Below are positions 51,255 through 60,716 of a DNA stretch of 64,000 nucleotides, in pieces. Numbering within the stretch: position 1 is the stretch's first letter; each line of letters begins with the position of its first letter. The translations under genes and the position numbers were made by a program. The notes under the pieces are model-generated. The model made no database searches and was not told the origin of the DNA. It was given only the letters and a program-made list of their open reading frames with translations. Origin of the DNA: Caulobacteraceae bacterium (GTDB lineage: Bacteria > Pseudomonadota > Alphaproteobacteria > Caulobacterales > Caulobacteraceae); the NCBI GenBank assembly GCA_947475875.1, contig CANJME010000010.1, positions 1 through 64,000 of the forward strand, written 5' to 3'.

Positions 51255-52208
51255 ATGGCCGTGGTCATCGACAGCTTGGGCGCGCAAAGGCCGCGCCATC
51301 CGGAAAAACAGAACCGGCCGGACACCCCCATTCTGCGCAAGCCCGAGTGGCTGCGCGTCCGCGCGCCCGGCTCGGCCGGCTATCAGGAAACCTTAAGCGT
51401 CGTAAAGGCGCACGGCCTGACCACGGTCTGTCAGGAAGCGGCCTGTCCCAACATCGGCGAATGCTGGAGCGTGGGGCACGCCACCATGATGATCATGGGC
51501 GAGATCTGCACGCGGGCCTGTTCGTTCTGCAATGTCGCCACGGGATTACCCGGTGAACTCGATCCCACCGAGCCGGCGCGGGTCGCGCAAGCGGTCGCCA
51601 AGATGGGCCTCGCACACGTGGTCGTCACCTCCGTCGACCGTGACGATCTGGCCGACGGCGGGGCGGCCCACTTCGCCGCCGTGATCCGCGCAATCCGCGC
51701 CGCGGCGCCGGCCACCACCATCGAGGTGCTGACGCCGGATTTTCTGCGCAAGGGCGGGTCCGAGCAGGTGGTCATCGACGCCCGCCCGGATGTGTTCAAC
51801 CACAATCTTGAAACCGTGCCGCGGCTCTATCAGACCATCCGGCCGGGCGCCCGCTACTATCAATCCTTGCGCCTGCTTGATCGGGTGAAGCAGCGCTGGC
51901 CGGAGGCCTTCACCAAGTCCGGTCTGATGGTGGGCCTCGGCGAGACGAAGGAAGAAGTGCTCCAGGTCATGGACGACATGCGCGTCGCCGGCGTCGATTT
52001 CCTCACCATCGGCCAGTACCTGCAGCCCACCCGCAAACACGCCGCCATCGACCGCTTCTGGACGCCGGAAGAGTTCGAAAACCTCGCCGCCATCGCCCGT
52101 TCCAAGGGCTTCCTGATGGTCTCGGCCAGCCCGCTGACCCGCTCGTCCCATCACGCCGGCGAGGACTTCGCGCGCCTGCGGGCCGCTCGCGAAGGCAAGG
52201 CAGCCTAA
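51255..52208 (+). CDS. lipA: Lipoyl synthase
   Basis: Radical-SAM enzyme that inserts two sulfurs into octanoyl groups on lipoyl domains, such as those of PdhB and PdhC nearby. It is 317 aa from the ATG at 51255. Auxiliary cluster CxxxxCxxxxxC at Cys59, Cys64, Cys70 ([13 protein letters not shown]); radical-SAM cluster at Cys85, Cys89, Cys92 (CTRACSFC). C-terminal [19 protein letters not shown]. The frame is open far upstream into the divergent lipoprotein gene, but the ATG gives a normal N-terminus. Confidence 0.96.
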   Translation: MAVVIDSLGAQRPRHPEKQNRPDTPILRKPEWLRVRAPGSAGYQETLSVVKAHGLTTVCQEAACPNIGECWSVGHATMMIMGEICTRACSFCNVATGLPGELDPTEPARVAQAVAKMGLAHVVVTSVDRDDLADGGAAHFAAVIRAIRAAAPATTIEVLTPDFLRKGGSEQVVIDARPDVFNHNLETVPRLYQTIRPGARYYQSLRLLDRVKQRWPEAFTKSGLMVGLGETKEEVLQVMDDMRVAGVDFLTIGQYLQPTRKHAAIDRFWTPEEFENLAAIARSKGFLMVSASPLTRSSHHAGEDFARLRAAREGKAA

Positions 52209-52213
52209 ACCCC

Positions 52214-52666
52214 TTGCGCACGCATCGTCTGACCCGCGCCTCGCCGCATACGGCCGAACAGATGTTCACGCTGGTGGGCGATGTTGAACGCTATCCGGAG
52301 TTCGTGCCGTGGGTGACCGCGCTGCGCGCCTGGAATCCGACCTTGTCCGACGACGGCTCTAACACCGTGGATGCGGAGGCGTGGGTTGGCTTTGCGGTGT
52401 TCCGCGAGACCTTTTCCACCCGCGTCCGGCGCGATCCGACCAAACAAGTCGTCTCGGTCAATCTGCTTTCCGGCCCGTTTCGTCACCTCGTCAACGAATG
52501 GCGGTTCACACCGACGGACGGCGGCTGCGAGATCGCCTTCTTCATTGAGTTCGAGTTCCGCTCGCGATTTCTCGAAGCTCTGCTCGACGCCAATTTCGAC
52601 CGGGCGGTGAGGCGGCTGATCGACTGTTTTGAGAGCCGTGCGGACCAACTCTACGGCGCGCCCTAG
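52214..52666 (+). CDS. RatA/Coq10-type START-domain protein
   Basis: A 150-aa single SRPBCC (START-like) domain: HTAEQMFTLVGDVERYPEFVPWV at the start, LSGPFRHLVNEWRF in the middle and a C-terminal long helix. Members bind ubiquinone (Coq10) or are annotated as ribosome-association toxin RatA; in alphaproteobacteria next to lipA a quinone-related role is likelier. TTG start 5 nt after lipA, with no in-frame ATG at a suitable place. It ends in a CTAG shared with pncC. Confidence 0.85.
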   Translation: MRTHRLTRASPHTAEQMFTLVGDVERYPEFVPWVTALRAWNPTLSDDGSNTVDAEAWVGFAVFRETFSTRVRRDPTKQVVSVNLLSGPFRHLVNEWRFTPTDGGCEIAFFIEFEFRSRFLEALLDANFDRAVRRLIDCFESRADQLYGAP

Positions 52667-53154
52667 TTCACCCGCTCCCGCAGCATCTCCAGAGCCACCC
52701 TGACCGACGCCATCCGCACCTCGTCTCTCGTCATGTCGTCGAAGTTTTCCATTCGGTGCTCGATCGCCCCATTGGCCCGGGCCGTGGCGAAATGCACCGT
52801 GCCGACCGGCTTCATCGGCGTGCCGCCGCCGGGGCCCGCGATGCCCGTGACTGACACGGCGATGTGGGCGTTGGAGGCCTCCAGAGCCGCTTCGGCCATC
52901 ATGCGCGCAACGCCCTCGGATACCGCGCCCAGGTCAGCGATCAGGTCGCCCGGCACGCCCAGCATTTCTTCCTTGGCGCGGTTGGAATAGGTGACGAACC
53001 CGCGGTCGAACACGTCTGATGATCCGGGGATGGCGGTGATGGCGGCAGCCACGAGGCCTGCTGTGCAACTTTCAGCCGTGACGATGCGCACATGCCGCGT
53101 GCGCGCTTCGTCGATCAACAATCGCGCCAGGGCGTCTATCTCGAATGGAAACAT
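52663..53154 (-). CDS. pncC: Nicotinamide-nucleotide amidase (CinA C-terminal domain)
   Basis: Deamidates NMN in pyridine-nucleotide recycling. It is 163 aa from the ATG at 53154. The stand-alone CinA_C domain without the MoaB-like half: VTAESCTAGLVAAAIT with the catalytic Ser, GSSDVFDRGFVTYSNRAKEEMLG and SVTGIAGPGGGTPMKPVGTV. An open frame extends 41 codons upstream, but the start chosen fits the family. It is divergent from the next gene with an 89-nt spacer. Confidence 0.92.
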   Translation of the reverse strand: MFPFEIDALARLLIDEARTRHVRIVTAESCTAGLVAAAITAIPGSSDVFDRGFVTYSNRAKEEMLGVPGDLIADLGAVSEGVARMMAEAALEASNAHIAVSVTGIAGPGGGTPMKPVGTVHFATARANGAIEHRMENFDDMTRDEVRMASVRVALEMLRERVN

Positions 53155-53243
53155 CGTTTTAAGCGCTGTAGAGAACGGGGTAGATAACACCCTGCCAGCG
53201 CAAAGCGCGGCGAGTCGAGAATAATAACGGGGAGGGGAGTTCC

Positions 53244-55649
53244 ATGACCGATCAGGTAGCGGCGCCGGGGGGCGCACATCTGGCCAAATCGTCGGCGCCG
53301 GTAGTCTACGGGATCACCGTGTTCGCCAGCGCGGCGCTGATCTTCCTGGTCGAGCCGATGATGGCCAAGATGGTCCTGCCCACCCTGGGCGGCTCGGCCA
53401 TGGTCTGGAACACCTGCATGGCCTTCTTCCAGATGGCGCTGCTGGCCGGCTATCTCTACGCGCACCTGCTGCAGCGCGTAGCCTCGCTGCGCACCCAGGT
53501 GATCATTCACGCCGCCGTCCTGCTGGTTTCGGCAGCCGTTCTGCCCCTGCGTGTCTCGGAGCTGATGGGCAGCGAACCTGGCGCCATGCACCCGGCGCTC
53601 TGGCTGCTCGGCGTACTGGCCCTGTCGCTCGGCCCGCCGTTCGCGGCCCTGTCGGCGACCGCGCCGCTGGCCCAGGCCTGGTATGCACGCGTGCGCTCGG
53701 GCGAGAGCGATGCGGCCAACCCCTATGTGCTCTACGCCGCCAGCAATCTCGGCAGCCTGATCGCGCTGCTGGCCTATCCCACCCTGGTCGAGCCCCTGCT
53801 CACCCTGCACGTCCAGCAGCTCAGCTGGACCATCGGCTACGGCGTCTTCTTCCTGGCCATGATCGCCGCGGCCTATTCGGCGGCCAAGTTCGGCACGGCC
53901 ACGCCGCTCAGTCAGGTGGTCGAGCAGGAGTCCCTGACCAAGACCGTCACCTGGCGGGACCGCCTGGTCTGGGTGGCGCTGGCCGCCGCACCCTCCAGCC
54001 TGATGCTGGGGGTGACCACCCACATCACCATGGACGTGGCCTCTACGCCATTCCTGTGGGTCGCGCCGCTGGCGCTCTATCTGCTCACCTTCATCTTCGC
54101 CTTCTCGAACCGGCCGCCGATCGGGCCCTATTACATCGCCCTTTTCCAGGGCGCGGTCGTGATCCTGATGGCATTCTTCTTCAGCCATCCGGCGCGCGGG
54201 CTGTTCGCCTCGGTGTTCATCGACTTCATCGGCTTTTTCTTCACAGCTCTCTTGTGTCACACCCAGCTCGCGCATCAGCGACCTCATCCGTCGCGCCTGA
54301 CCGAGTTCTATCTGCTGCTGGCTGTGGGCGGGGTTATCGGCGGGTCGTTCAACGCCTTCCTCGCGCCGTTGATCTTCGCCAAGGGCGTCTGGGAGTTTCC
54401 GATCGTCCTGGCGCTGGCCTGCCTTGCGCGAAGCTGGGGGCCAGACGACTTCAAGCGCTGGGAATGGGTCGCGATCTCCGTCGCGACGGTCTTCTTCCTG
54501 CTGATCCTCGGCCTGGCGATCTTTGACGAGTCCCTGCCGATGACCATCCGCATGTGGCACTGGCGCGGCTGGTCGTTCGGTCCCTACGCCTGGCCGGTCG
54601 TCGGCGTCATCGGCCCGATCTCGTTTGATCTGGTCAAGCTGCTGCTCATTCCAGCCGTCATCGGCACCTTCCTCATTCGGGATCGAGGCCTGATCTTCGC
54701 GGTGCTGATCGGAGCGCTCATGGTCGCGCCCAAACTTGCCGGCGGCAGTGAGAACATCGTCCTGCAGGATCGCAGCTTCTTCGGCGTTCTGCGCGTCACC
54801 CAGCAGCCGGTTCAGGGCTTCGCCACGGTGGCGCACGCCCTGGCCAACGGCACCACCCTGCACGGCGCCCAGTCACGCGATCCGGAAACCGCCTGTCAGC
54901 CGCTGACCTACTATGCTCTGCCGACCCCCATCGGTCAGGTCTTCCACACTCGGGAGCTCGCCAAGCCGGCCATCAATATCGGCGCTGTCGGCATGGGCGC
55001 CGGAACCGTGGCGAGCTTCGTGCGGTCCACCGACACCTTGCGCTTCTACGAGATCGACAAACACGTCATCAAACTGTCCACGAACCCTGCGAACTTCAGC
55101 TACATCAACGGCTGCGCCAAGGGCAAAATCGACTGGAAACTGGGCGATGCGCGGGTGTCGCTGGAGAAGGAGCCCTCTAACTCCTACGACATCCTGCTGG
55201 TCGACGCCTTCTCGTCCGACGCGGTGCCGGCCCACCTGCTCACGGTCGAGGCGATGCGGACCTATCTGCGGGTCGTCAAACCGGACGGCGTGGTGATCAT
55301 GCACCTGTCCAACCGTCACCTGGCGCTGGCCCCGGCCGTCGCGGCGGTCGCCAAACAGGCCGGCGGTTATGGGCTATATCAATATCACTACCCCGCGCCC
55401 GAGGCTCCGGAGTTCACCGACACCGGCGAAGAAGCGATCATCGTCGGCCGTGACGCCGCCGCCCTGGCCGATTTCGCCGCCAACCCGCTGTGGACCCCGT
55501 CAGACCCGCAGATCAGGGGGGCCAAGCCCTGGACCGATGACTACAGCAACCTCTTCGGCGCTCTGGTGCGCGGCACCGCCCAGCAGCGCGGGATCGCCTC
55601 AAACATCGCCCAGTGGATGCTCGGCAAGAACCGGTATCCGGACGACTAG
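53244..55649 (+). CDS. Membrane-fused spermidine-synthase-like protein
   Basis: 801 aa. The first roughly 530 residues contain many transmembrane helices (FASAALIFLVEPMMAKMVLP and WNTCMAFFQMALLAGYLYAH are the first two). The last roughly 240 residues are a class I methyltransferase/aminopropyltransferase fold with INIGAVGMGAGTVASF (cofactor loop), FYEIDKHVI, GDARVSLE and LLVDAFSSDAVPAHLLTVEA. The fused layout is common in proteobacteria, and substrates are unknown. GGAGGGGAG precedes the ATG. No operon partner on this strand. Confidence 0.88.
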   Translation: MTDQVAAPGGAHLAKSSAPVVYGITVFASAALIFLVEPMMAKMVLPTLGGSAMVWNTCMAFFQMALLAGYLYAHLLQRVASLRTQVIIHAAVLLVSAAVLPLRVSELMGSEPGAMHPALWLLGVLALSLGPPFAALSATAPLAQAWYARVRSGESDAANPYVLYAASNLGSLIALLAYPTLVEPLLTLHVQQLSWTIGYGVFFLAMIAAAYSAAKFGTATPLSQVVEQESLTKTVTWRDRLVWVALAAAPSSLMLGVTTHITMDVASTPFLWVAPLALYLLTFIFAFSNRPPIGPYYIALFQGAVVILMAFFFSHPARGLFASVFIDFIGFFFTALLCHTQLAHQRPHPSRLTEFYLLLAVGGVIGGSFNAFLAPLIFAKGVWEFPIVLALACLARSWGPDDFKRWEWVAISVATVFFLLILGLAIFDESLPMTIRMWHWRGWSFGPYAWPVVGVIGPISFDLVKLLLIPAVIGTFLIRDRGLIFAVLIGALMVAPKLAGGSENIVLQDRSFFGVLRVTQQPVQGFATVAHALANGTTLHGAQSRDPETACQPLTYYALPTPIGQVFHTRELAKPAINIGAVGMGAGTVASFVRSTDTLRFYEIDKHVIKLSTNPANFSYINGCAKGKIDWKLGDARVSLEKEPSNSYDILLVDAFSSDAVPAHLLTVEAMRTYLRVVKPDGVVIMHLSNRHLALAPAVAAVAKQAGGYGLYQYHYPAPEAPEFTDTGEEAIIVGRDAAALADFAANPLWTPSDPQIRGAKPWTDDYSNLFGALVRGTAQQRGIASNIAQWMLGKNRYPDD

Positions 55650-55661
55650 AAGCCGTCCTGC

Positions 55662-55676
55662 AGCGCCCGAGGCGCT
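55662..55676 (+). terminator. Hairpin after the spermidine-synthase-like gene
   Basis: AGCGCC-CGA-GGCGCT, 12 nt after the stop codon. A 6-bp perfect stem without a T-run; possible 3'-end structure. Confidence 0.35.
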
Positions 55677-55686
55677 CGCAGGCCGG

Positions 55687-55846
55687 CAAGAGGTTCACAC
55701 GACGATCACGACGGGCTCAGCGCCTTGCCGGCAAAGCCGGCGCCCGGCTTGTGCAAATCGGTCTGGCGCGGCTTCGCCGCATCCACGAACCTCGTCGTGA
55801 CCGTCGTGACTTAATCTTTCGTCGTGATCGTCGTGTGAACCTTTTG
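55687..55846. repeat. Long inverted repeat with 27-bp arms (one mismatch)
   Basis: The left arm (55687-55713, core TTCACACGACGATCACGACG) and right arm (55820-55846) match as inverse complements with a single mismatch. The interior holds two hairpins, GCCGGC-AAA-GCCGGC (55727-55741) and GCGGC-TTC-GCCGC (55768-55780), and an additional CGTCGTGACCGTCGTGAC stretch (55793-55810) similar to the arm. The element fills the 250-nt spacer before ispF; no gene is visible in it. Confidence 0.82.
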
Positions 55847-55899
55847 CCGACGAACGATCAGGCCCCGCCCGCGCCGACACGGCTGAATGTCGGCCAATC

Positions 55900-56376
55900 T
55901 TACGGAACCTCGACCGTCGCGATCGCCTGGGCCGCCAGGCCTTCGCCGCGACCGGTAAAGCCCATGCCCTCGGTCGTCGTCGCCTTGACGCTGATCTGAT
56001 CGATTGAAATCGCCAGGATTTCTGCGATCCGCGTGCGCATGGCCTGGCGGTGCGGCGCGATCTTCGGCCGCTCGCAGATCAGGGTGACGTCGACATTGTT
56101 GATCCGTCCACCACGCGCGGCGACGAGGCCGGCGGCATGGGTTAGAAACTCTGAAGAGGCCACCCCCTTCCATTGCGGGTCAGACGGCGGAAAATGGTCG
56201 CCGATGTCGCCGGCGGCGAGCGCGCCGAGAATAGCGTCGGTCAGAGCGTGCAGGCCGGCGTCGGCGTCGGAATGGCCGATCAGCCCCTGATCGTGGGCAA
56301 TCCGGACGCCGCAGAGCCAGACACAGTCTCCCGGTCCGAACCGGTGTGCGTCGAACCCCTGGCCGGTTCTGATCAT
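55900..56376 (-). CDS. ispF: 2-C-methyl-D-erythritol 2,4-cyclodiphosphate synthase
   Basis: Fifth step of the MEP pathway. It is 158 aa, separate from ispD and not fused as in some alphaproteobacteria. Zinc site in [10 protein letters not shown] (Asp8, His10) and the third ligand in [36 protein letters not shown] and [12 protein letters not shown] follow. The start overlaps the ispD stop by 4 nt. Confidence 0.96.
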   Translation of the reverse strand: MIRTGQGFDAHRFGPGDCVWLCGVRIAHDQGLIGHSDADAGLHALTDAILGALAAGDIGDHFPPSDPQWKGVASSEFLTHAAGLVAARGGRINNVDVTLICERPKIAPHRQAMRTRIAEILAISIDQISVKATTTEGMGFTGRGEGLAAQAIATVEVP

Positions 56377-57041
56377 CGAAGCGTCGCGGCGATGGCCTCG
56401 GCCAGGGCGAAGTCTTCGGGGAAAGTCAGCTTCATCAGACGCGGGTCGCCCTGCACCTGCGTGACAGGTCGGCCGAAGGCTTCCACCACGGCCGCGTCGT
56501 CCGTCGTCACCAATGCGGCGCGGCGGATATCGTCGTAGGCGCCCTTGATGGTCTCATAGCGGAACGCCTGCGGGGTCTGGACGCGCCACAGGCCCTCGCG
56601 CGGCACGGTCTTCTCGACCATGGTGTGCAGCACCTTCTTCAGGGTGTCCTCGACGGGGAGGGCAGGGATAGCCCCCTCGGCGCGACCCAGCGCCTTCAGC
56701 AGGCTTTCGATCATGCCCTCCGGAATGAACGGGCGGGCGGCGTCGTGGATCAGCACCGCATCGACCGGTGACAGAACCGCCAGTCCTGAGGCAACCGAGC
56801 GCGCACGGGTGATTTGCCCGTCGGCGTATTTGCAGCCCGGGATGCCTTCCAGAGCCGCGTCGGCCAAGGGCTTGTCGCGTGGGCGGATGACCACCACGAT
56901 TTCCTTGGCGCCCGCCTTGGCGAGCGCTTCCGCTGACCAGCGCAGAACCGGCTTGCCGCCCAGCTCGCGCCACTGTTTTGCAAGGCCCGGGCCGGCTCTC
57001 TCACCTTTGCCCGCGGCGACGATGACCGCTGAAAATTCCAT
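56373..57041 (-). CDS. ispD: 2-C-methyl-D-erythritol 4-phosphate cytidylyltransferase
   Basis: Third step of the MEP pathway: makes CDP-methylerythritol from CTP. It is 222 aa. Nucleotide-binding [34 protein letters not shown], and [17 protein letters not shown] are conserved. Translation-coupled to ispF. It is divergent from dusB with a 91-nt spacer that should hold promoters for both directions. Confidence 0.96.
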   Translation of the reverse strand: MEFSAVIVAAGKGERAGPGLAKQWRELGGKPVLRWSAEALAKAGAKEIVVVIRPRDKPLADAALEGIPGCKYADGQITRARSVASGLAVLSPVDAVLIHDAARPFIPEGMIESLLKALGRAEGAIPALPVEDTLKKVLHTMVEKTVPREGLWRVQTPQAFRYETIKGAYDDIRRAALVTTDDAAVVEAFGRPVTQVQGDPRLMKLTFPEDFALAEAIAATLR

Positions 57042-57132
57042 GGCGGCTCTTTTTGCCGACGATTTGTTGAAAGTCCAGCTTTACGGCGCCGCAGCAATTG
57101 CCTAATAGTTGACCATCGAGAGTGATTAGATA

Positions 57133-58140
57133 ATGAGCACTTCATTCCGGATCGGCAGTGTGGAGATTCCCGGCCGGGCGCTGTTCGCCCCGATGACCGG
57201 CATTTCCGACCTGCCGTGGCGCCAGGCGGCTTCCAGACTGGGCGCGGCCTATGTGGCGACCGAAATGGTGGCCAGCGCAGAACTGGCGAAAGGCCGGCCC
57301 GATGTCATCCGCCGGGCGGCGATCGGTGATGACCTGCCACTGATGGTGGTGCAACTGGTCGGGCGCGACCCCGAGGCCATGGCGGCCGGCGCCCGGCTGG
57401 TGGAACAGGCCGGCGCCCAGATCATCGATATCAATTTCGGATGCCCGGCCAAGGAAGTGACCGGGGCCGCCTGCGGCTCGGCGCTGATGCGCGATCTCGA
57501 TCTGGCGGCCAGGATCATCGGTGCCGTCACCGACGCGGTTTCGGTCCCGTTGACGGTGAAGATGCGGCTCGGCTGGGACAGCGCGGCGCAAAACGCCCCG
57601 GAATTGGCGAGGCGGGCCGAGGGGCTTGGTGCGAAGGCCGTGACGGTGCACGGTCGCACGCGCCAGCAGTTTTACACTGGCCAGGCCGATTGGCGGGCGG
57701 TCAAAGAGGTTTCGGCGGCGGTGTCGATCCCGGTGATCGTCAACGGCGACATCACAGATCTGACCAGCGCCCGCCAGGCTTTGGAGGCGTCCGGAGCCGC
57801 TGCGGTCATGATCGGACGCGGCGGTTCAGGCCGCCCATGGCTTGCAGCCGAACTCGACGCGGGTCTGTCCGGCCAGCCGTTCAGCGCGCCCGACCTCAAA
57901 TCGCGCTTGGATATTGTGCTCGACCATCATCGCGCCGCCCTGAAGTTCTACGGCGACAAGCTGGGCGGGAGGATGTTCCGCAAACACCTGGGCTGGTACG
58001 TCGAGGCCGCGCCCTGGCCGGCGGACGCCGCAACCCGCCGCGCCGCCAAAGCCGAGCTTTGCCGTCTCGATGATCCTGGCGAAGTCGAGGCCGAACTCGT
58101 CCGTCTCTGGTCCGACCCGGAACGGAGGCTGGCCGCGTGA
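57133..58140 (+). CDS. dusB: tRNA-dihydrouridine synthase B
   Basis: FMN-dependent reduction of uridine in the tRNA D-loop. It is 335 aa. N-terminal barrel starts LFAPMTGISDLPWRQAA; catalytic Cys in NFGCPAKEVTGAACGSALM; KMRLGWD, VHGRTRQQFYTG and MIGRGGSGRPWLAAE are conserved. dusB before ntrB is the classical alphaproteobacterial arrangement; the stop overlaps ntrB by 4 nt. Confidence 0.96.
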   Translation: MSTSFRIGSVEIPGRALFAPMTGISDLPWRQAASRLGAAYVATEMVASAELAKGRPDVIRRAAIGDDLPLMVVQLVGRDPEAMAAGARLVEQAGAQIIDINFGCPAKEVTGAACGSALMRDLDLAARIIGAVTDAVSVPLTVKMRLGWDSAAQNAPELARRAEGLGAKAVTVHGRTRQQFYTGQADWRAVKEVSAAVSIPVIVNGDITDLTSARQALEASGAAAVMIGRGGSGRPWLAAELDAGLSGQPFSAPDLKSRLDIVLDHHRAALKFYGDKLGGRMFRKHLGWYVEAAPWPADAATRRAAKAELCRLDDPGEVEAELVRLWSDPERRLAA

Positions 58141-59234
58141 ACGACACCATCAAACGCCTTCGGCCAGACACGGAGCGCCGGGACATGCGCGCCATGGCCT
58201 TTGATCTCAGCCCCGAGCCCGCCCTGATCATCGGACCGGACGGCGCGCTGGCCGCCGCCAATGAAGCGGCCGAGGCCCTGTTCGGCCAGGGCCTGGGCCT
58301 TCTAACCCGCGGTCGCTTCCACGACGCCATGCCGGTGGGCTCCAGCCTGGTCAATCTTGTCGACCGTGCGCTTCGCGAGGACTGCGCCGTCCGCGAGCGC
58401 GGGCTGGATATCAATCTCTTCGGCCAGCCGCCGTTTGAAGCAGACGGCGCCGCCAAGCCGATCGGCGATGGCTCGGTGTTGCTCACCCTGCACGTACGGA
58501 TGGGAACACTTGCTGATCGCGCCGGTGATTCCGCGGGCATGCGGTCCGTCGTCGGCCTCGGCAGGATGCTGGCCCACGAGATCAAGAACCCTCTGGCCGG
58601 CATTCGCGGCGCCGCCCAGTTGCTCAAGACCGGCGCCAAGGCCGAGGATGCTCCGCTCGCCCAGCTGATTGTCGATGAAACCGACCGGGTCCGCCGGCTG
58701 GTCGATCGGATGGAAGCCTTCTCCGACGACGCCTCGCCCAACCGCGAAGTGATCAATATCCACCAGGTGCTCGACCGCGTGCGCACCTTGGCGGCCAATG
58801 GCGTGGCGGACGGGCTCACCCTTCGCGAAAACTACGACCCCTCACTGCCGCCGGTGTTCGGCGACGAGGACCAGTTGATCCAGGTGTTCCTGAACATCGT
58901 CAAGAACGCCGCCGAGGCCGCCCACGCGCGCGGCGATGGACGCGGCGAGGTGACCATTTCCACCGGCTTCAAGCACGGCGTTCGGGTGCGCTCGGCCGAC
59001 GGGCAGGGGCTGCGGGGCGCACCGCTCGAAGTGCGGATCACTGACAACGGCCCGGGCGTGCCGGCCCATCTGAAGGACCATTTGTTCGAGCCTTTCGTCA
59101 CCACCAAGAGCTTTGGCGCGGGCCTTGGCCTGGCGCTCTGCGCCAAGCTGGTGGCCGCCCACGGCGGCCTGATTGACTTCGAATCCGAACCCGGCCGCAC
59201 CAGTTTCCGCATTCTCCTCCCCATCGAGCCCTGA
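58137..59234 (+). CDS. ntrB: Nitrogen regulation sensor histidine kinase NtrB
   Basis: Cytosolic kinase that controls NtrC phosphorylation in response to PII. It is 365 aa and has no membrane segment. PAS domain about residues 15-120 (ALIIGPDGALAAANEAAEAL), HisKA with phospho-accepting His147 in LAHEIKNPLAGIRGAAQLL, and HATPase with NIVKNAAEAA (N box), DNGPGVP and GAGLGLALCAKLV. Only 5 nt separate it from ntrC. Confidence 0.95.
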   Translation: MNDTIKRLRPDTERRDMRAMAFDLSPEPALIIGPDGALAAANEAAEALFGQGLGLLTRGRFHDAMPVGSSLVNLVDRALREDCAVRERGLDINLFGQPPFEADGAAKPIGDGSVLLTLHVRMGTLADRAGDSAGMRSVVGLGRMLAHEIKNPLAGIRGAAQLLKTGAKAEDAPLAQLIVDETDRVRRLVDRMEAFSDDASPNREVINIHQVLDRVRTLAANGVADGLTLRENYDPSLPPVFGDEDQLIQVFLNIVKNAAEAAHARGDGRGEVTISTGFKHGVRVRSADGQGLRGAPLEVRITDNGPGVPAHLKDHLFEPFVTTKSFGAGLGLALCAKLVAAHGGLIDFESEPGRTSFRILLPIEP

Positions 59235-59239
59235 CCGTC

Positions 59240-60658
59240 ATGAGCACCGACCGCAAGATCCTTATCGCTGACGACGACGCCTCCATCCGGCTCGTTCTCA
59301 GCCAGAGCTTCACCCGCCTGGGCTACCAGGTGCGGGCCACGGGCAACGCCACCACCCTGTTGAAATGGGTGTCCGACGGCGAAGGCGACATCGTCGTCAC
59401 CGACGTGATGATGCCCGACGAGAACGTCTTCGATGTGCTGCCCCGTATCCGCAAGGACCGGCCCAAGCTGCCGATCATCGTGATGAGCGCGCAGAACACC
59501 CTGCTGACCGCGGTCAACGCCGCCGACGCGGGCGCTTTCGAATACATCGCCAAGCCCTTCGACCTCGATGACATGACCGCCGCGGTCAAACGCGCCCTGG
59601 CCAAACCGGCCGACAATGAGGCCGCCAAGGCGCAGGCCAGGGCGGTTCGCGACGAGCGCCTGCCGATGATTGGCCGCTCGGGGCCGATGCAGGAGGTCTA
59701 CCGCACGGTCGCCCGGCTGGTCGGGGCCGATCTGACGGTGCTGCTGCTGGGAGAATCCGGCACCGGCAAGGAACTGGTGGCGCGCAACCTGCACGAACTC
59801 GGCCGTCGCCGTGACGGCAAGTTCGTGGTCATCAACCTCGCCGCCACACCGCGCGAGCGGGTGGAAACCGAGCTGTTCGGGCGTGGTGAGGGCGACCCCG
59901 GCAAACTGATCGAAGCCGACGGCGGCACCCTGTTCCTCGACGAAATCGGCGACATGCCGCTCGACGCCCAGACCCGCCTGCTGCGGGTCATCGACGGCAC
60001 CGAGGCCGCGATCAATCCGAAAACCGGCCGGCGGCCCAATGTGCGGATCATCGCAGCCACCAACCGTGACCTTCGCGCCCTGATCCGCGAGGGCCTGTTC
60101 CGCGAAGACCTGTTCTTCCGCCTGAACGTCGCTCCGGTGCGCCTGCCGCCGCTGCGCGAGCGGGCCGAGGACATCCCCGATCTTGCCCGCTCGTTCCTGC
60201 TTCGCGCCATCCGTGAAGGCCTGCCGGCCAAGACCATCGATCAGACCGCGCTGGACCGCCTGATGAGCCACGACTGGCCGGGTAACGTGCGCGAGCTGGA
60301 AAACCTGATCCGGCGGATCTGCGCCCTCTATGGCGAAGACATGATCACCGCTCGCATTGTCGAGCGGGAACTGGCCGATCATTCGGCCCAACAGCCCGGT
60401 CAGGAAGGACCGGTGACCCTGTCGGGCCTGGTCGAGCGCTACCTGCAGTCCTATTTCGCCTCCCAGGCGGATGGCGTGCCGCCGATCGGGCTCTATGATC
60501 GGGTTCTGGAAGAGGTCGAGGCGCCGCTCATTCGCCTGACCCTGGCGGCGACACGGGGCAACCAGGTGCGCGCGGCGGAAATCCTGGGCCTCAACCGCAA
60601 CACCCTGCGCAAGAAGATCACCGACCTCGGCGTCGAGAGTATGCGCCCGAAAAGGTGA
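59240..60658 (+). CDS. ntrC: NtrC-family response regulator without the GAFTGA motif
   Basis: Partner of NtrB, 472 aa. Receiver domain with Asp55 (IVVTDVMMPDE), AAA+ domain with Walker A GESGTGKELVAR, Walker B GGTLFLDEIGD and the sensor/R-finger region FREDLFFRLNV, and a C-terminal Fis-type helix-turn-helix (VRAAEILGLNRNTLRKKI). Between ELFG (211-214) and the ADGGT of Walker B there are only 11 residues and no GAFTGA. It may therefore not activate sigma-54 and may instead act as a DNA-binding repressor or architectural protein. Confidence 0.94.
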   Translation: MSTDRKILIADDDASIRLVLSQSFTRLGYQVRATGNATTLLKWVSDGEGDIVVTDVMMPDENVFDVLPRIRKDRPKLPIIVMSAQNTLLTAVNAADAGAFEYIAKPFDLDDMTAAVKRALAKPADNEAAKAQARAVRDERLPMIGRSGPMQEVYRTVARLVGADLTVLLLGESGTGKELVARNLHELGRRRDGKFVVINLAATPRERVETELFGRGEGDPGKLIEADGGTLFLDEIGDMPLDAQTRLLRVIDGTEAAINPKTGRRPNVRIIAATNRDLRALIREGLFREDLFFRLNVAPVRLPPLRERAEDIPDLARSFLLRAIREGLPAKTIDQTALDRLMSHDWPGNVRELENLIRRICALYGEDMITARIVERELADHSAQQPGQEGPVTLSGLVERYLQSYFASQADGVPPIGLYDRVLEEVEAPLIRLTLAATRGNQVRAAEILGLNRNTLRKKITDLGVESMRPKR

Positions 60659-60674
60659 CGTAGTTTCGCAACAT

Positions 60675-60691
60675 ACCTGTTGATATCAGGT
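60675..60691. promoter_or_regulatory. Inverted repeat upstream of ntrY
   Basis: ACCTG-TTGATAT-CAGGT: 5-bp perfect arms with a 7-nt spacer, 26 nt before the ntrY start, in the only sizeable spacer (58 nt) of the ntr block. It could be an operator for a dimeric regulator; which one cannot be told. Confidence 0.3.
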
Positions 60692-60716
60692 CACACCTTC
60701 CCCTAGTCTCACGCCG

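Noticed and set aside
52214-52666. Toxin-antitoxin system from the RatA annotation
   Set aside because: No partner gene (RatB-like) is adjacent; the START fold next to lipA fits a quinone-binding Coq10 role better.
53136-54863. 575-codon minus-strand open frame
   Set aside because: Antisense to the membrane-fused spermidine-synthase-like gene; the composition is highly charged and typical of a shadow frame.
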